Shown: positions 26,636 to 34,459 of the stretch, one piece after another
How the letters are laid out: each line of letters opens with the position of its first letter
Numbering within the stretch: the first letter of the stretch is position 1
Assembly: GCF_000969605.1 (NCBI RefSeq)
Contig: NZ_JZUE01000004.1
Span: 266,842 to 330,841 of the forward strand
Length of the DNA: 64,000 bases
From: Aquincola tertiaricarbonis
GTDB taxonomy: Bacteria > Pseudomonadota > Gammaproteobacteria > Burkholderiales > Burkholderiaceae_C
Direction: 5' to 3'
Program-made: the position numbers and the translations under genes
The notes under the pieces: model-generated
Seen by the model: the letters and a program-made list of their open reading frames with translations, nothing else
Database searches by the model: none
What the model was told of the DNA's origin: nothing

Positions 26636-28005
26636 GCGGCCTGATGCACGAGGCGCGGCTGCTGCTGCGCGCCCGCACCGCAGGAGCCGCGCTGGTGCTG
26701 CTGCTGGTGCTGTCCAGCCTGGCGGTGCTGGCCGGCAGCCGCGAGGTGGCCCGGCAGCGCCACCTGCAGCAGCACCTGGTGCAGTTGCAGCAGCAGTCGC
26801 TGCAGGCGCAGGCCCCGCGGCTGACCCGCAGCGGCGACGTCGGCAGCGCGGCCTACTACACCTTCCATGCCACCTGGGACCCGCCTTCCAGCGCCGCCTT
26901 CCTGGCGCTGGGGCTGCGCGATGCGTCGCCCCATGTGCTGCGGGTGCGCGCGCTGGCGCTGCAGGCGCAGCTGCATGAGGGCGAGACCTTCAATCCCGAG
27001 CTGGCCCTGGCCGGGCGCTTCGACTACGCCTTCGTGCTGGTGTACCTGGCGCCGCTGCTGCTGATCGCGCTGCTGCATGACCTGGTCTCGGCCGAGCGCC
27101 ATGCCGGCCGGCTGGGCCTGCTGCTGTCGTTGCCCGGCGGTACCGGCCGACGGCTGTGGCTGCGCCGCGCCGGCTTGCGCAGCGCCCTGGCGGTGGCCTG
27201 CCTGGCCTTGCCGGTGCTGGCGGGCGGGCTGTACCACGGCTGCGGCGCGGCCACGCTGGCCGGTGTGCTGCTGGCCACCGCGGCGTACATGGCCTTCTGG
27301 GCCGGCCTGTCGCTGGTAGTGGCTTGCCGTGCCGCCGGCTCGGTGGCCAGCGCCACCCGACTGGTGGGCGCCTGGGTGCTGCTCACGCTGCTGCTGCCCA
27401 CGCTGGCCCAGTCGGTGCTGGCGCGCATGGTGCCGGTACACCAGGGCGTGCAGCTGATGCTGGCGCAGCGGCAGGCGGTGCACGGCGCCTGGGACGAGCC
27501 GCGCGAGGCCACGCTCGAACGCTTCTTCCGCAGCCACCCGCAATGGCGCGACACCGCGCCGCTGCCCACCGGCTTCCACTGGAAGTGGTACTTCGCCTTC
27601 CAGCAGCTGGGCGATGAGCAGGTGGCGGCGCAGTTCGCCGACTACCGCGCGAGCCTGCAGGCCCGCCAACGCTGGACCGCCTGGCTCGGCGGCCTGCTGC
27701 CCGGCGTGGGCCTGCAGGTCGCGCTGCACCGCCAGGCACACACCGACCTGCTGGCCCAGCTCGCCTACCAGGACGCCATCGCCACCTTCCACCAGCGGCT
27801 GCGCGAGCACTACTACCCCTACCTGTTCCGGGACGGCCGCTACGGGTCGGCGGACTTCGCGGCGCTGCCGCGCTTCCAGCCGCCAGCGCGGGCGGAGGAT
27901 GCGCCGGTGGGATCGTGGCTGGGGCTGGTGCTGGCAGCGTTGCTGGCGCTGGCAGCGGGCGTGCGCTGCGCGGGCCAGGTGAGGATGTGGATGCGGACGG
28001 GCTAG
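26632..28005 (+). CDS. ABC transporter permease, DUF3526 type (second)
   Basis: A 457-residue paralogue of the preceding permease with the same plan: N-terminal helix (AALVLLLVLSSLAVLAG), periplasmic segment, a block of five helices from about residue 140 including SAERHAGRLGLLLSLPGGTGRRLWLRR between two, and a large periplasmic domain before the last helix (SWLGLVLAALLALAAG). Two different DUF3526 subunits with one ATPase make a heteromeric transporter. The link to a TonB receptor suggests processing or efflux of the receptor's ligand, or of a metal carrier. Confidence 0.82.
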   Translation: MSGLMHEARLLLRARTAGAALVLLLVLSSLAVLAGSREVARQRHLQQHLVQLQQQSLQAQAPRLTRSGDVGSAAYYTFHATWDPPSSAAFLALGLRDASPHVLRVRALALQAQLHEGETFNPELALAGRFDYAFVLVYLAPLLLIALLHDLVSAERHAGRLGLLLSLPGGTGRRLWLRRAGLRSALAVACLALPVLAGGLYHGCGAATLAGVLLATAAYMAFWAGLSLVVACRAAGSVASATRLVGAWVLLTLLLPTLAQSVLARMVPVHQGVQLMLAQRQAVHGAWDEPREATLERFFRSHPQWRDTAPLPTGFHWKWYFAFQQLGDEQVAAQFADYRASLQARQRWTAWLGGLLPGVGLQVALHRQAHTDLLAQLAYQDAIATFHQRLREHYYPYLFRDGRYGSADFAALPRFQPPARAEDAPVGSWLGLVLAALLALAAGVRCAGQVRMWMRTG

Positions 28006-28101
28006 CAGCGCAAGGCGCCGTCCTACGGCCGATGCGGGCGCCGCACGACAGCGCCCGCCACCGGTCTGCCGCACCATGCAGCACGTCTACAGGAGAACGA
28101 C

Positions 28102-28215
28102 ATGCTGGGATCTTTGCTGCGATTCGGAATCAAGATGGGCGTGCTGAGCTGGGTCTTCAAGAAGGTGACCGGCGCCGGCAAGGTTGCCGGCCGCGGCGCC
28201 CCGCGCCGCTACTGA
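28102..28215 (+). CDS. 37-residue amphipathic peptide
   Basis: A very short gene with a strong ribosome site (CAGGAGAACGAC just before the ATG). The peptide has a hydrophobic-amphipathic start (MLGSLLRFGIKMGVLSWVF) and a basic, Gly-rich tail ending RGAPRRY. It lies 96 bases after the ABC permeases and ends just before a strong hairpin. Membrane association is likely from the sequence. Function unknown; it may be an independent small protein or belong to the exporter row. Confidence 0.6.
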   Translation: MLGSLLRFGIKMGVLSWVFKKVTGAGKVAGRGAPRRY

Positions 28216-28221
28216 CGACCT

Positions 28222-28254
28222 GGACCCCGCGCGGCTCAGGCCGCCGTGGGGTCC
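28222..28254. terminator. Long hairpin between convergent units
   Basis: GGACCCC (28222-28228) pairs with GGGGTCC (28248-28254), and an inner GCGGC/GCCGC pair closes a 4-base loop. The hairpin overlaps the last codons of the TerC gene and follows the small peptide gene by seven bases. There is no T-run, so any termination would be hairpin- or Rho-assisted. Confidence 0.45.
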
Positions 28255-28931
28255 GCGCCCGGCGCCGGCTGGCGGCTGGTGAGCCACTTGCCCACCAGCA
28301 CCACGCCGATGGCGCCCAGGGCCGGCACCAGGGTGTGCAGCACATGGCGCTGCTGCGCCCAGTCGGCGATGGCGGGATCGGACACCGCCATCTCGCCGGC
28401 CACCCAGCCCAGCAGGCCCGCGCCCAGCGTCACGATGACCGGCAGGCGCTCCATCAGCTTGAGCAGCAGCGTGCTGCCAAAGATGATCAGCGGGATGCTG
28501 ATCACCAGGCCCAGCACCAGCAGCGTCACGTTGCCCTTGGCCGCGGCCGCCACGCCCACCACGTTGTCCAGGCTCATCACCAGGTCGGCCACCACGATGG
28601 TCTTGATGGCCGCGCCCAGGCTCGCATGGCCCTGCAGCTCGTCGTCCGCATCGCCGCCCTTCAGCAGCCCCACGCCGATCCACAGCAGCAGCACCGCGCC
28701 CACCAGCTTCAGGTAGGGCAGCGTCAGCAGGTACACCGCGAAGAAGGTGAGCACCACGCGCAGCACGATGGCGCCCACGCTGCCGAAGAGGATGGCCTGC
28801 TTCTGCTGCGCCGGCGCCAGCGAGCGCGAGGCCATGGCGATGACCACGGCGTTGTCGCCGCTCAGCACGATGTTGATGAGGATGATCTGCGCCAGCGCAA
28901 GCCAGAAATCGGGATGGGTCAGGACCGCCAC
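28236..28931 (-). CDS. TerC-family integral membrane protein (YjbE/YkoY type)
   Basis: A 231-residue protein with about seven membrane helices. It has the family's metal-site signatures LINIVLSGDNAVVIAMA (helix 1) and VVADLVMSLDNVVGVAAAA, both with the conserved Asp-Asn pair. Related proteins export manganese or help load exoenzymes with metal. It starts at GTG with GGAGG four bases upstream. No manganese riboswitch of the yybP-ykoY type is present; only 27 bases separate it from the upstream kinase gene, and these carry a hairpin. Confidence 0.88.
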   Translation of the reverse strand: MAVLTHPDFWLALAQIILINIVLSGDNAVVIAMASRSLAPAQQKQAILFGSVGAIVLRVVLTFFAVYLLTLPYLKLVGAVLLLWIGVGLLKGGDADDELQGHASLGAAIKTIVVADLVMSLDNVVGVAAAAKGNVTLLVLGLVISIPLIIFGSTLLLKLMERLPVIVTLGAGLLGWVAGEMAVSDPAIADWAQQRHVLHTLVPALGAIGVVLVGKWLTSRQPAPGADPTAA

Positions 28932-28938
28932 GTTGCCT

Positions 28939-28966
28939 CCACGTTGTAGCCCCGCAGGCTACGTGG
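28939..28966 (-). promoter_or_regulatory. Hairpin reaching into the TerC ribosome-binding site
   Basis: On the minus strand CCAC+GTAGCC pairs with GGCTAC+GTGG around a 5-base loop, with a 3-base bulge. The last GG of the stem belongs to the GGAGG ribosome site of the TerC gene, so folding would limit its translation. It also covers the end of the histidine kinase gene. Confidence 0.4.
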
Positions 28967-30425
28967 ATGCGCTGTCAGCAGCCTGTCCGAAAGCTGTCAG
29001 CGAGCTGACAGCCGCCAGCGGGAAGAACACGCTGAAGGTGTTGCCCACGCCGTCGAGGTCGTCCTCCAGCGTGATGCGCGCGCCGTGCATCAGCGCGATC
29101 TCGCTGACGATGGCCAGGCCCAGGCCGCTGCCGTCCTGCTGCGTGCCCAGCAGGCGGTGGAAGCGCTCGAAAATGCGCGCCCGCTCCGCCACCGGGATGC
29201 CGGGGCCGTCGTCGCTGATGGCCAGCCGGCACTGGCCGCCCTCGGCCGCGGCCACCCGCACCGTCACCCGGCCGCCGCAGGCGCTGTAGCGGATGGCGTT
29301 GTCGATCAGGTTGTTGATCAGCTCGCGCACGCGGTCGCCGTCGGCATGGATCACCAGCGGCTGCGGCGCGCCCTCGAAGCCCAGGTCGATCTGGCGCTTG
29401 AGCGCCTGCGGCACCCATTCCATGCTGACCTCCAGCGCATGGGCATTGAGGTCCAGGGGCCGCAGCTGCACCGCATCCAGCGCGCCGGGCTCGTTGCGCG
29501 CCAGCGAAAGCAGCTGCCGCACCAGCCGCGCCAGCCGGTCCACGCTGATGGACAGCTGCTGCAGCGAATGGCGCACCCGCTGTGGATCGGCCTCGCGCTG
29601 GGCCAGCTCGATCTGCGCCTTCAGGCCGCTGACGGGCGTCTTCAGCTGGTGGGCCGCATCGGCCACAAAGCGGTTCTGGAAATCGAAGGTCTTGCCCAGC
29701 CGGCCCATGAGGTCGTTGACTTCATCCACCAACGGCCGCACCTCGCCCGGCACGCCATGGGTGGCGATGGGGCTGAGGTCCAGGTGCGAGCGGCCGGCCA
29801 GCGCTCGGCGCAGGCGCTGCAGCGGCTGCAGCGCATGGGCCACGCCGAACCACACCACCGCGGTGGCCATCACGATGAGCAGCAGCTGCGGCAGCACCAC
29901 GTTGGCCACCATCTCCCAGGCAAAGCGGTTGCGCTTGTGCAGCGTCTCGGCCACCTGCACCAGCACCTGCGCCGGCGGCGCGGACGGCGTGGCCTCGGTG
30001 GGCATCCAGGCCACCAGCATGCGCACCGGCTCGCCCTGCAGCTGCTGGCGGCTGTAGCGCGGCGCGGTGTCGGTGGGCGGCGCTGCCGGCGCGGCCGCGG
30101 GCAGCTCCCCCAGGCTGCCGAGCACGGTGCCGTCGGCACTGGTCACGCGGTAGTACACGCGGTCGTCGGCATCGCCCAGCAGCAGGCGGCCCGCGGCATC
30201 GGACAGCTCCAGCCGCGCCTGGCCGGCGGCATCGTGCTTGACATGCAGCGCCATCTCGCGGCCCACCTCGTGCAGCGCGCGGTCGTAGGCCAGGTCGGAG
30301 AAGCGCAGCGCATTCCAGTAGGCCGCCGCCGAATCCAGCACCAGCAGCAGCAGCAGCGGGCCCAGCAGCCAGGCCGGCAGCTGGCGGCGCAGCCAGGGCT
30401 CGCGCCGGGCGTCAGGCCGGCCCAT
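28959..30425 (-). CDS. tctE: Sensor histidine kinase, TctE-like
   Basis: An inner-membrane kinase of 488 residues counted from ATG 30425; a GTG at 30431 would add two. First helix about 15-36 (LLGPLLLLLVLDSAAAYW), a periplasmic sensor region of about 135 residues, second helix about 175-200, HAMP-like linker, then the dimerisation helix with VADAAHQLKTP (phospho-His near residue 260) and the ATPase domain: N box NNLIDNAIRYS, DDGPGIP, GSGLGLAIV. The N-terminal domain matches the 2CSK/TctE sensor type that responds to tricarboxylates. It overlaps the response regulator gene. Confidence 0.9.
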   Translation of the reverse strand: MGRPDARREPWLRRQLPAWLLGPLLLLLVLDSAAAYWNALRFSDLAYDRALHEVGREMALHVKHDAAGQARLELSDAAGRLLLGDADDRVYYRVTSADGTVLGSLGELPAAAPAAPPTDTAPRYSRQQLQGEPVRMLVAWMPTEATPSAPPAQVLVQVAETLHKRNRFAWEMVANVVLPQLLLIVMATAVVWFGVAHALQPLQRLRRALAGRSHLDLSPIATHGVPGEVRPLVDEVNDLMGRLGKTFDFQNRFVADAAHQLKTPVSGLKAQIELAQREADPQRVRHSLQQLSISVDRLARLVRQLLSLARNEPGALDAVQLRPLDLNAHALEVSMEWVPQALKRQIDLGFEGAPQPLVIHADGDRVRELINNLIDNAIRYSACGGRVTVRVAAAEGGQCRLAISDDGPGIPVAERARIFERFHRLLGTQQDGSGLGLAIVSEIALMHGARITLEDDLDGVGNTFSVFFPLAAVSSLTAFGQAADSAST

Positions 30426-31086
30426 CGCCACGGTCCATCAGGTAGCCCATGCCACGCACGGTGCGGATCTCGCAGCCCAGCGGTTCCAGCTTCTTGCGCA
30501 GCCGGTACACGTTCACCTCGATCGCGTTGTCGCCCACCTCGTCGCCCCAGCCGTAGAGGTGGTTGACCATCTGCTCCTTGCTCACCACGCGGCCGGCGCG
30601 CATCAGCAGCAGCTCCAGCACCGCCAGCTCGCGCGGCGACAGCTCCAGCGGGCGCTTGTCGAAGAACACGCGGCGGGCCACGGTGTCCAGCCGCAGCAGG
30701 CCCAGCTCCAGGTCGGGCGTGGTGTTGTGGCTGCGGCGCAGCAGGGCCCGCACCCGCGCTTCCAGCTCGGGCAGGTCGAAGGGCTTGGCCAGGTAGTCGT
30801 CGGCGCCCAGGTCCAGTCCGCGCACGCGGTCGTGCACGCTGTCCAGCGCGGTGAGCATCAGCACCGGCACCGTGGACTTACGCGCCCGCAGCCGCTGCAG
30901 CACCTCCAGCCCGCTCAGGCCCGGCAGGCCGATGTCCAGGATGGCGAGGTCGTACAGGCCCAGGCTCAGGGCATGGTCGGCCTGCTCACCGGTGGCCACC
31001 ACATCCACCGCATGGGCCGCCTGCACCAACGTGCGCGACAAGGCATCGGCCAGCACCTTGTCGTCTTCCACCAGCAGTATGCGCAT
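30412..31086 (-). CDS. tctD: OmpR-family response regulator, TctD-like
   Basis: A 224-residue regulator. The receiver domain (1-120) has the acidic pair EDD, phospho-acceptor Asp51 in AILDIGLPGLSG and the conserved Lys in DYLAKPFDL. The winged-helix DNA-binding domain (about 128-218) has LSPRELAVLELLL and NAIEVNVYRLRKKL. Partner of the overlapping kinase. TctD/TctE pairs usually switch on a Bug-type carboxylate transporter, and three Bug genes lie in this window, but none adjacent, so the target is open. Confidence 0.92.
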   Translation of the reverse strand: MRILLVEDDKVLADALSRTLVQAAHAVDVVATGEQADHALSLGLYDLAILDIGLPGLSGLEVLQRLRARKSTVPVLMLTALDSVHDRVRGLDLGADDYLAKPFDLPELEARVRALLRRSHNTTPDLELGLLRLDTVARRVFFDKRPLELSPRELAVLELLLMRAGRVVSKEQMVNHLYGWGDEVGDNAIEVNVYRLRKKLEPLGCEIRTVRGMGYLMDRGDGPA

Positions 31087-31188
31087 GGTGCGGCACCTTA
31101 ACCCAGGCGGCGGCGCAGGGCGGCCGGGACCCGGTCACCCGCCGAGGGCCGGCAGCCGAGGCCCGGCGCCTTGGCAGCGCCTCAATTG

Positions 31189-31208
31189 TCCTATAGGATA
31201 TATCCTAT
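31189..31208. promoter_or_regulatory. Palindromic operator upstream of the aminotransferase operon
   Basis: ATAGGATATATCCTAT (31193-31208) is a perfect 16-base palindrome and overlaps a second palindrome TCCTATAGGA (31189-31198), giving three half-sites. It lies 22 bases before the aminotransferase start in an AT island. A 16-base segment of it recurs, inverted, at 42610-42625. The GntR regulator encoded at the end of this operon is the likely binder. Confidence 0.75.
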
Positions 31209-31229
31209 TCCGAGGACAGGACCGACTCC

Positions 31230-32636
31230 ATGAACCGACAAGCCGCTTCCCCCGACTGGACTTCCGTTGCCCGTGCGGACGTGGAGCACCACCTTCACTC
31301 CCAGACCAACCTGCTGGCCCACCGCGTGCGGGGCCCGCTGGTGATGGTGCGGGGCGATGGCCCCTACGTCATCGACGAGCAGGGCCGGCGCTACCTCGAT
31401 GCGATGTCGGGCCTGTGGTGCGCCTCGCTCGGCTTTTCCGAATCGCGGCTGGTGGGGGCAGCACAGCGGCAGCTGGCCCGGCTGCCCTACTACCACACGT
31501 TCAACCACCGCACGAGCGACATCGCCTCGCTGCTGGCCGCGGACGTGGCGGCCCTGTCGCCGATGGCCGATGCGCGGGTCTTCTTCGCGTCCTCCGGCTC
31601 CGAGGCCAACGACAGCATGGTCAAGCTGGCCTGGCAGTACCACCGCGCCCGCGGCGAGCCGCAGCGGCGCAAGATCCTGGCGCGCGACCGTGCCTTCCAT
31701 GGCTCCACGGTGATGGGCGCCAGCCTGTCCGGGCTGCCGAACATGCATGCGCACTTCGGGCTGCCCATCGAAGGCATCGTGCGGCTGCAGTGCCCCTATC
31801 CCTACCGGATGGGCCAGCCCGGGCAAACGGATGCCGCCCATGTCGCCTGCCTGGTGGCCGAGCTGGAGGACACCATCGAGCGCGAAGGCGCACACACCAT
31901 CGCCGCCTTCATCGCCGAGCCCATCATCGGCGCGGGCGGCGTCATCGTGCCGCCCGAAGGCTACTTCCCGGCGATGCAGGCGGTGCTGCGGCGCCACGGC
32001 ATCCTGGTGCTGTCCGACGAGATCATCTGCGGCTTCGGCCGTACCGGGCAATGGTTCGGCTGCAAGGCCTTCGGCTTCCAGCCTGACCTGCTGTCGGCCG
32101 CCAAGGGCCTGTCGGCCGGATATGCGCCGATCTCCTGCGTGATCGTGGCGCCGCAGGTCTATGCCCCGCTGGAGGGCCTGAGCGGGCGCACCGGCGGCTT
32201 TGGCCACGGATTCACCTATTCCGGCCATCCGCTGGCCGCGGCCGTGGCCCGCGAGGCGCTGGCCATCTACCGCGACATGGAACTGCCCACCCACGCGCGC
32301 GGCCTGGCCGCGTTGCTGCACCAGTCGCTGGCCGGGCTGCAGGCCCATCCGCTGGTGGGCGAAGTGCGCGGGCGCGGCTACCTCGCCGGCGTGGAACTGG
32401 TGGCCGATCGCGCCACCCGCCGGCCCTTCGATCCCGCCGCCGGCATCGGCGCACAGGTGGAGCTGGCGGCGCGACAGCGCGGGCTGATCGTGCGCAACAT
32501 GGGCGACGTGATCGCGCTCAGTCCGCCGTACATCCTCGACGAGGGCCAGCTGCGGTGGATCGGCGCCACGCTGCGCGAGGCGCTGGACGACGTGGCCGCG
32601 CGCGACCCCTGGGCCGCGCAACGGAGTGCCGCATGA
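31230..32636 (+). CDS. Class III PLP-dependent aminotransferase
   Basis: A 468-residue enzyme of the omega-amino-acid/polyamine transaminase group. The PLP lysine is Lys292 in LLSAAKGLSAGY; FASSGSEANDSMVKLA binds phosphate, and LVLSDEIICGFGRTG holds the pyridine-contacting Asp. Length is standard. Family members use putrescine, beta-alanine, taurine or similar amines with pyruvate or 2-oxoglutarate. First gene behind the palindromic operator; its stop overlaps the PotA-like ATPase start. It probably removes the amino group of the imported compound. Confidence 0.92.
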   Translation: MNRQAASPDWTSVARADVEHHLHSQTNLLAHRVRGPLVMVRGDGPYVIDEQGRRYLDAMSGLWCASLGFSESRLVGAAQRQLARLPYYHTFNHRTSDIASLLAADVAALSPMADARVFFASSGSEANDSMVKLAWQYHRARGEPQRRKILARDRAFHGSTVMGASLSGLPNMHAHFGLPIEGIVRLQCPYPYRMGQPGQTDAAHVACLVAELEDTIEREGAHTIAAFIAEPIIGAGGVIVPPEGYFPAMQAVLRRHGILVLSDEIICGFGRTGQWFGCKAFGFQPDLLSAAKGLSAGYAPISCVIVAPQVYAPLEGLSGRTGGFGHGFTYSGHPLAAAVAREALAIYRDMELPTHARGLAALLHQSLAGLQAHPLVGEVRGRGYLAGVELVADRATRRPFDPAAGIGAQVELAARQRGLIVRNMGDVIALSPPYILDEGQLRWIGATLREALDDVAARDPWAAQRSAA

Positions 32637-33715
32637 ACGCGCCGCAGGCACAAGGCGCGCTGATCGAGCTGGTGGGCGTGCAGAAGAGCTACGACGGCCA
32701 GCACCTTGTGATCCCGGGGCTGGACCTGTCGGTGCGGCGCGGCGAATTCCTCACGCTGCTGGGCGCCTCCGGCTCCGGCAAGACCACCACGCTGATGATG
32801 CTGGCCGGCTTCGAGACACCCACCGCCGGCCACATCCTCATGAACGGCCGGCCGATCGAGGATGTGCCGCCGCACCGCCGCGGCATCGGCATGGTGTTCC
32901 AGAACTACGCGCTGTTCCCGCACATGACGGTGATGCAGAACCTGGCCTATCCGCTGCGCATGCGCGGGCTGAAGGGCGCGGCGCTGCAGGCCAAGGTGGA
33001 CCGGGCCATCGAGCTGGTGCAGCTGGAGGGCATGGCCCAGCGCCGGCCGGCGCAGCTGTCGGGCGGCCAGCAGCAGCGGGTGGCCCTGGCGCGTGCGCTG
33101 GTGTTCGAGCCCGAGCTGGTGCTGATGGACGAGCCCCTGGGCGCGCTGGACAAGAACCTGCGCGAGCACATGCAGTACGAGATCAAGCGCATCCACCAGC
33201 AGCTGGGCGTGACGGTGGTCTACGTCACCCACGACCAGGGCGAGGCGCTGACCATGTCAGACCGCGTGGCCGTGTTCCACGAGGGCCGGGTGGAGCAGCT
33301 GGCGCCGCCCGCCATGCTGTACGACACGCCTGCCACCGATTACATCGCGGGCTTCATCGGCGAGAACAATGCGCTCGAAGGCGAGGTGCGCAGCGCCGGC
33401 CCGCAGCAGGCCTTGCTGCAGCTGCCGGGCAGCGCGCCCATTCCGCTGCCGCGGCCGGTGGCCTCGGCCCGGGCGCGGGTGCGGGTGCGGCCCGAGCGGG
33501 TGCACGTGGGTGCCGGCGACATCCGCCTGGCCGCCACCGTGAGCGACCTGGTCTACCTGGGCGACCACACACGGCTGGTGGCGCGGCTGCCGGGCGGTGC
33601 CACGCTTGTCGCAAAATTGGGCCCCGGCCAGCTGCCGGCCGATGCAGGCATCGGGGCCGGCGTCACGCTGGGATGGCGGGCCGCCGACATGACGGTGTTC
33701 CCGGCCCGCAGCTGA
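32633..33715 (+). CDS. PotA-like ABC transporter ATP-binding protein
   Basis: A 360-residue ATPase of the spermidine/putrescine type. Walker A GASGSGKTT, Q-loop VFQNYALFPHMTV, signature LSGGQQQRVALARAL, Walker B LVLMDEPLGALD, switch THDQGEALTMSDRV, and a C-terminal TOBE-type regulatory domain (about 240-360, including RVRVRPERV). No permease or binding protein is encoded beside it; those sit 6-9 kb away in the opposite operon that shares its operator, so this ATPase probably powers that transporter. Confidence 0.92.
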   Translation: MNAPQAQGALIELVGVQKSYDGQHLVIPGLDLSVRRGEFLTLLGASGSGKTTTLMMLAGFETPTAGHILMNGRPIEDVPPHRRGIGMVFQNYALFPHMTVMQNLAYPLRMRGLKGAALQAKVDRAIELVQLEGMAQRRPAQLSGGQQQRVALARALVFEPELVLMDEPLGALDKNLREHMQYEIKRIHQQLGVTVVYVTHDQGEALTMSDRVAVFHEGRVEQLAPPAMLYDTPATDYIAGFIGENNALEGEVRSAGPQQALLQLPGSAPIPLPRPVASARARVRVRPERVHVGAGDIRLAATVSDLVYLGDHTRLVARLPGGATLVAKLGPGQLPADAGIGAGVTLGWRAADMTVFPARS

Positions 33716-33742
33716 GGCCCGCGCGACCGCAAAGGGAAGCCC

Positions 33743-34438
33743 TTGAAGAACAAGATCAAGCCGATCGACAAGACCAACCTCGCCGCACGGGTGTACGGCG
33801 AGATGCGCGAGGCCCTGATCGCCGGGCGCTACATGCCCAGCGACCGCATCCGCATCAGCGAGGCGGCGCAGGCCTTCGGCACCAGCGACACCCCGGTGCG
33901 CGAGGCCCTGCTGCGGCTGGTGAGCGAGCACGCGCTGGAGATGGAGACGGCCAAGCAGATCGTGGTGCCACCGCTTTCGCTGGAGCGCTACGTGGAGATC
34001 CGCACCGTGCGCATGGCGCTGGAGACGGCGGCGGTCGAGGCCGCCGCGCCGCGCATCGGCAGCCGCGAGATGGCCGAGCTGGTCCGGATCAACCGCCGCT
34101 TCGAGCAGGCCGAGGCGGCCCACCAGGCCGCCCAGCAGCTCAAGTACAACCGCGAGTTCCATTTCGGCATCTACATGCACTGCGGCCTGCCGCGCCTGCT
34201 GTCGATGATCGAGAACATGTGGGCCTCGATGGGCCCCATCCTGCGGGCCTTCTACGAAGCCGGCGACAGCGGCTACGACGAAGGTGCCAACCACCATGCG
34301 CAGCTGCTGGCGGCGCTGGAGCGGCGCGACGCGGCGGCGGCGGTGGCCGCCCTGAAGGCCGACATGCTGTCAGCCGCGCCCAGCATCGAGCGCTTCCTGG
34401 TGCAGCACGAGGCCGCGGCCGCCGAAGCCACCGCCTGA
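33743..34438 (+). CDS. GntR-family regulator with FCD domain
   Basis: A 231-residue regulator starting at TTG (AAAGGGAAG upstream). The winged helix-turn-helix covers about residues 14-75 (RVYGEMREALIAGRYMPSDRIRISEAAQAFGTSDTPVREALLRL) and the all-helical FCD effector domain about 85-220, with metal- or ligand-binding His in NREFHFGIYMHCGLP and GANHHAQLL. It ends the aminotransferase-PotA operon, so it would regulate its own expression through the palindrome at 31189. The inverted copy at 42610 would let it control the transporter and transketolase operons too. Confidence 0.92.
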   Translation: MKNKIKPIDKTNLAARVYGEMREALIAGRYMPSDRIRISEAAQAFGTSDTPVREALLRLVSEHALEMETAKQIVVPPLSLERYVEIRTVRMALETAAVEAAAPRIGSREMAELVRINRRFEQAEAAHQAAQQLKYNREFHFGIYMHCGLPRLLSMIENMWASMGPILRAFYEAGDSGYDEGANHHAQLLAALERRDAAAAVAALKADMLSAAPSIERFLVQHEAAAAEATA

Positions 34439-34459
34439 GCCCGGGCGCCGCCGGCGCCG

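Noticed and set aside
28931..28959. Manganese (yybP-ykoY) riboswitch expected before a TerC-family gene
   Set aside because: Only 27 bases separate the genes, and the consensus loops are absent; there is just a simple hairpin.
30412..30431. Frameshift between response regulator and kinase genes
   Set aside because: The short overlap is a normal translational coupling; both proteins are complete.
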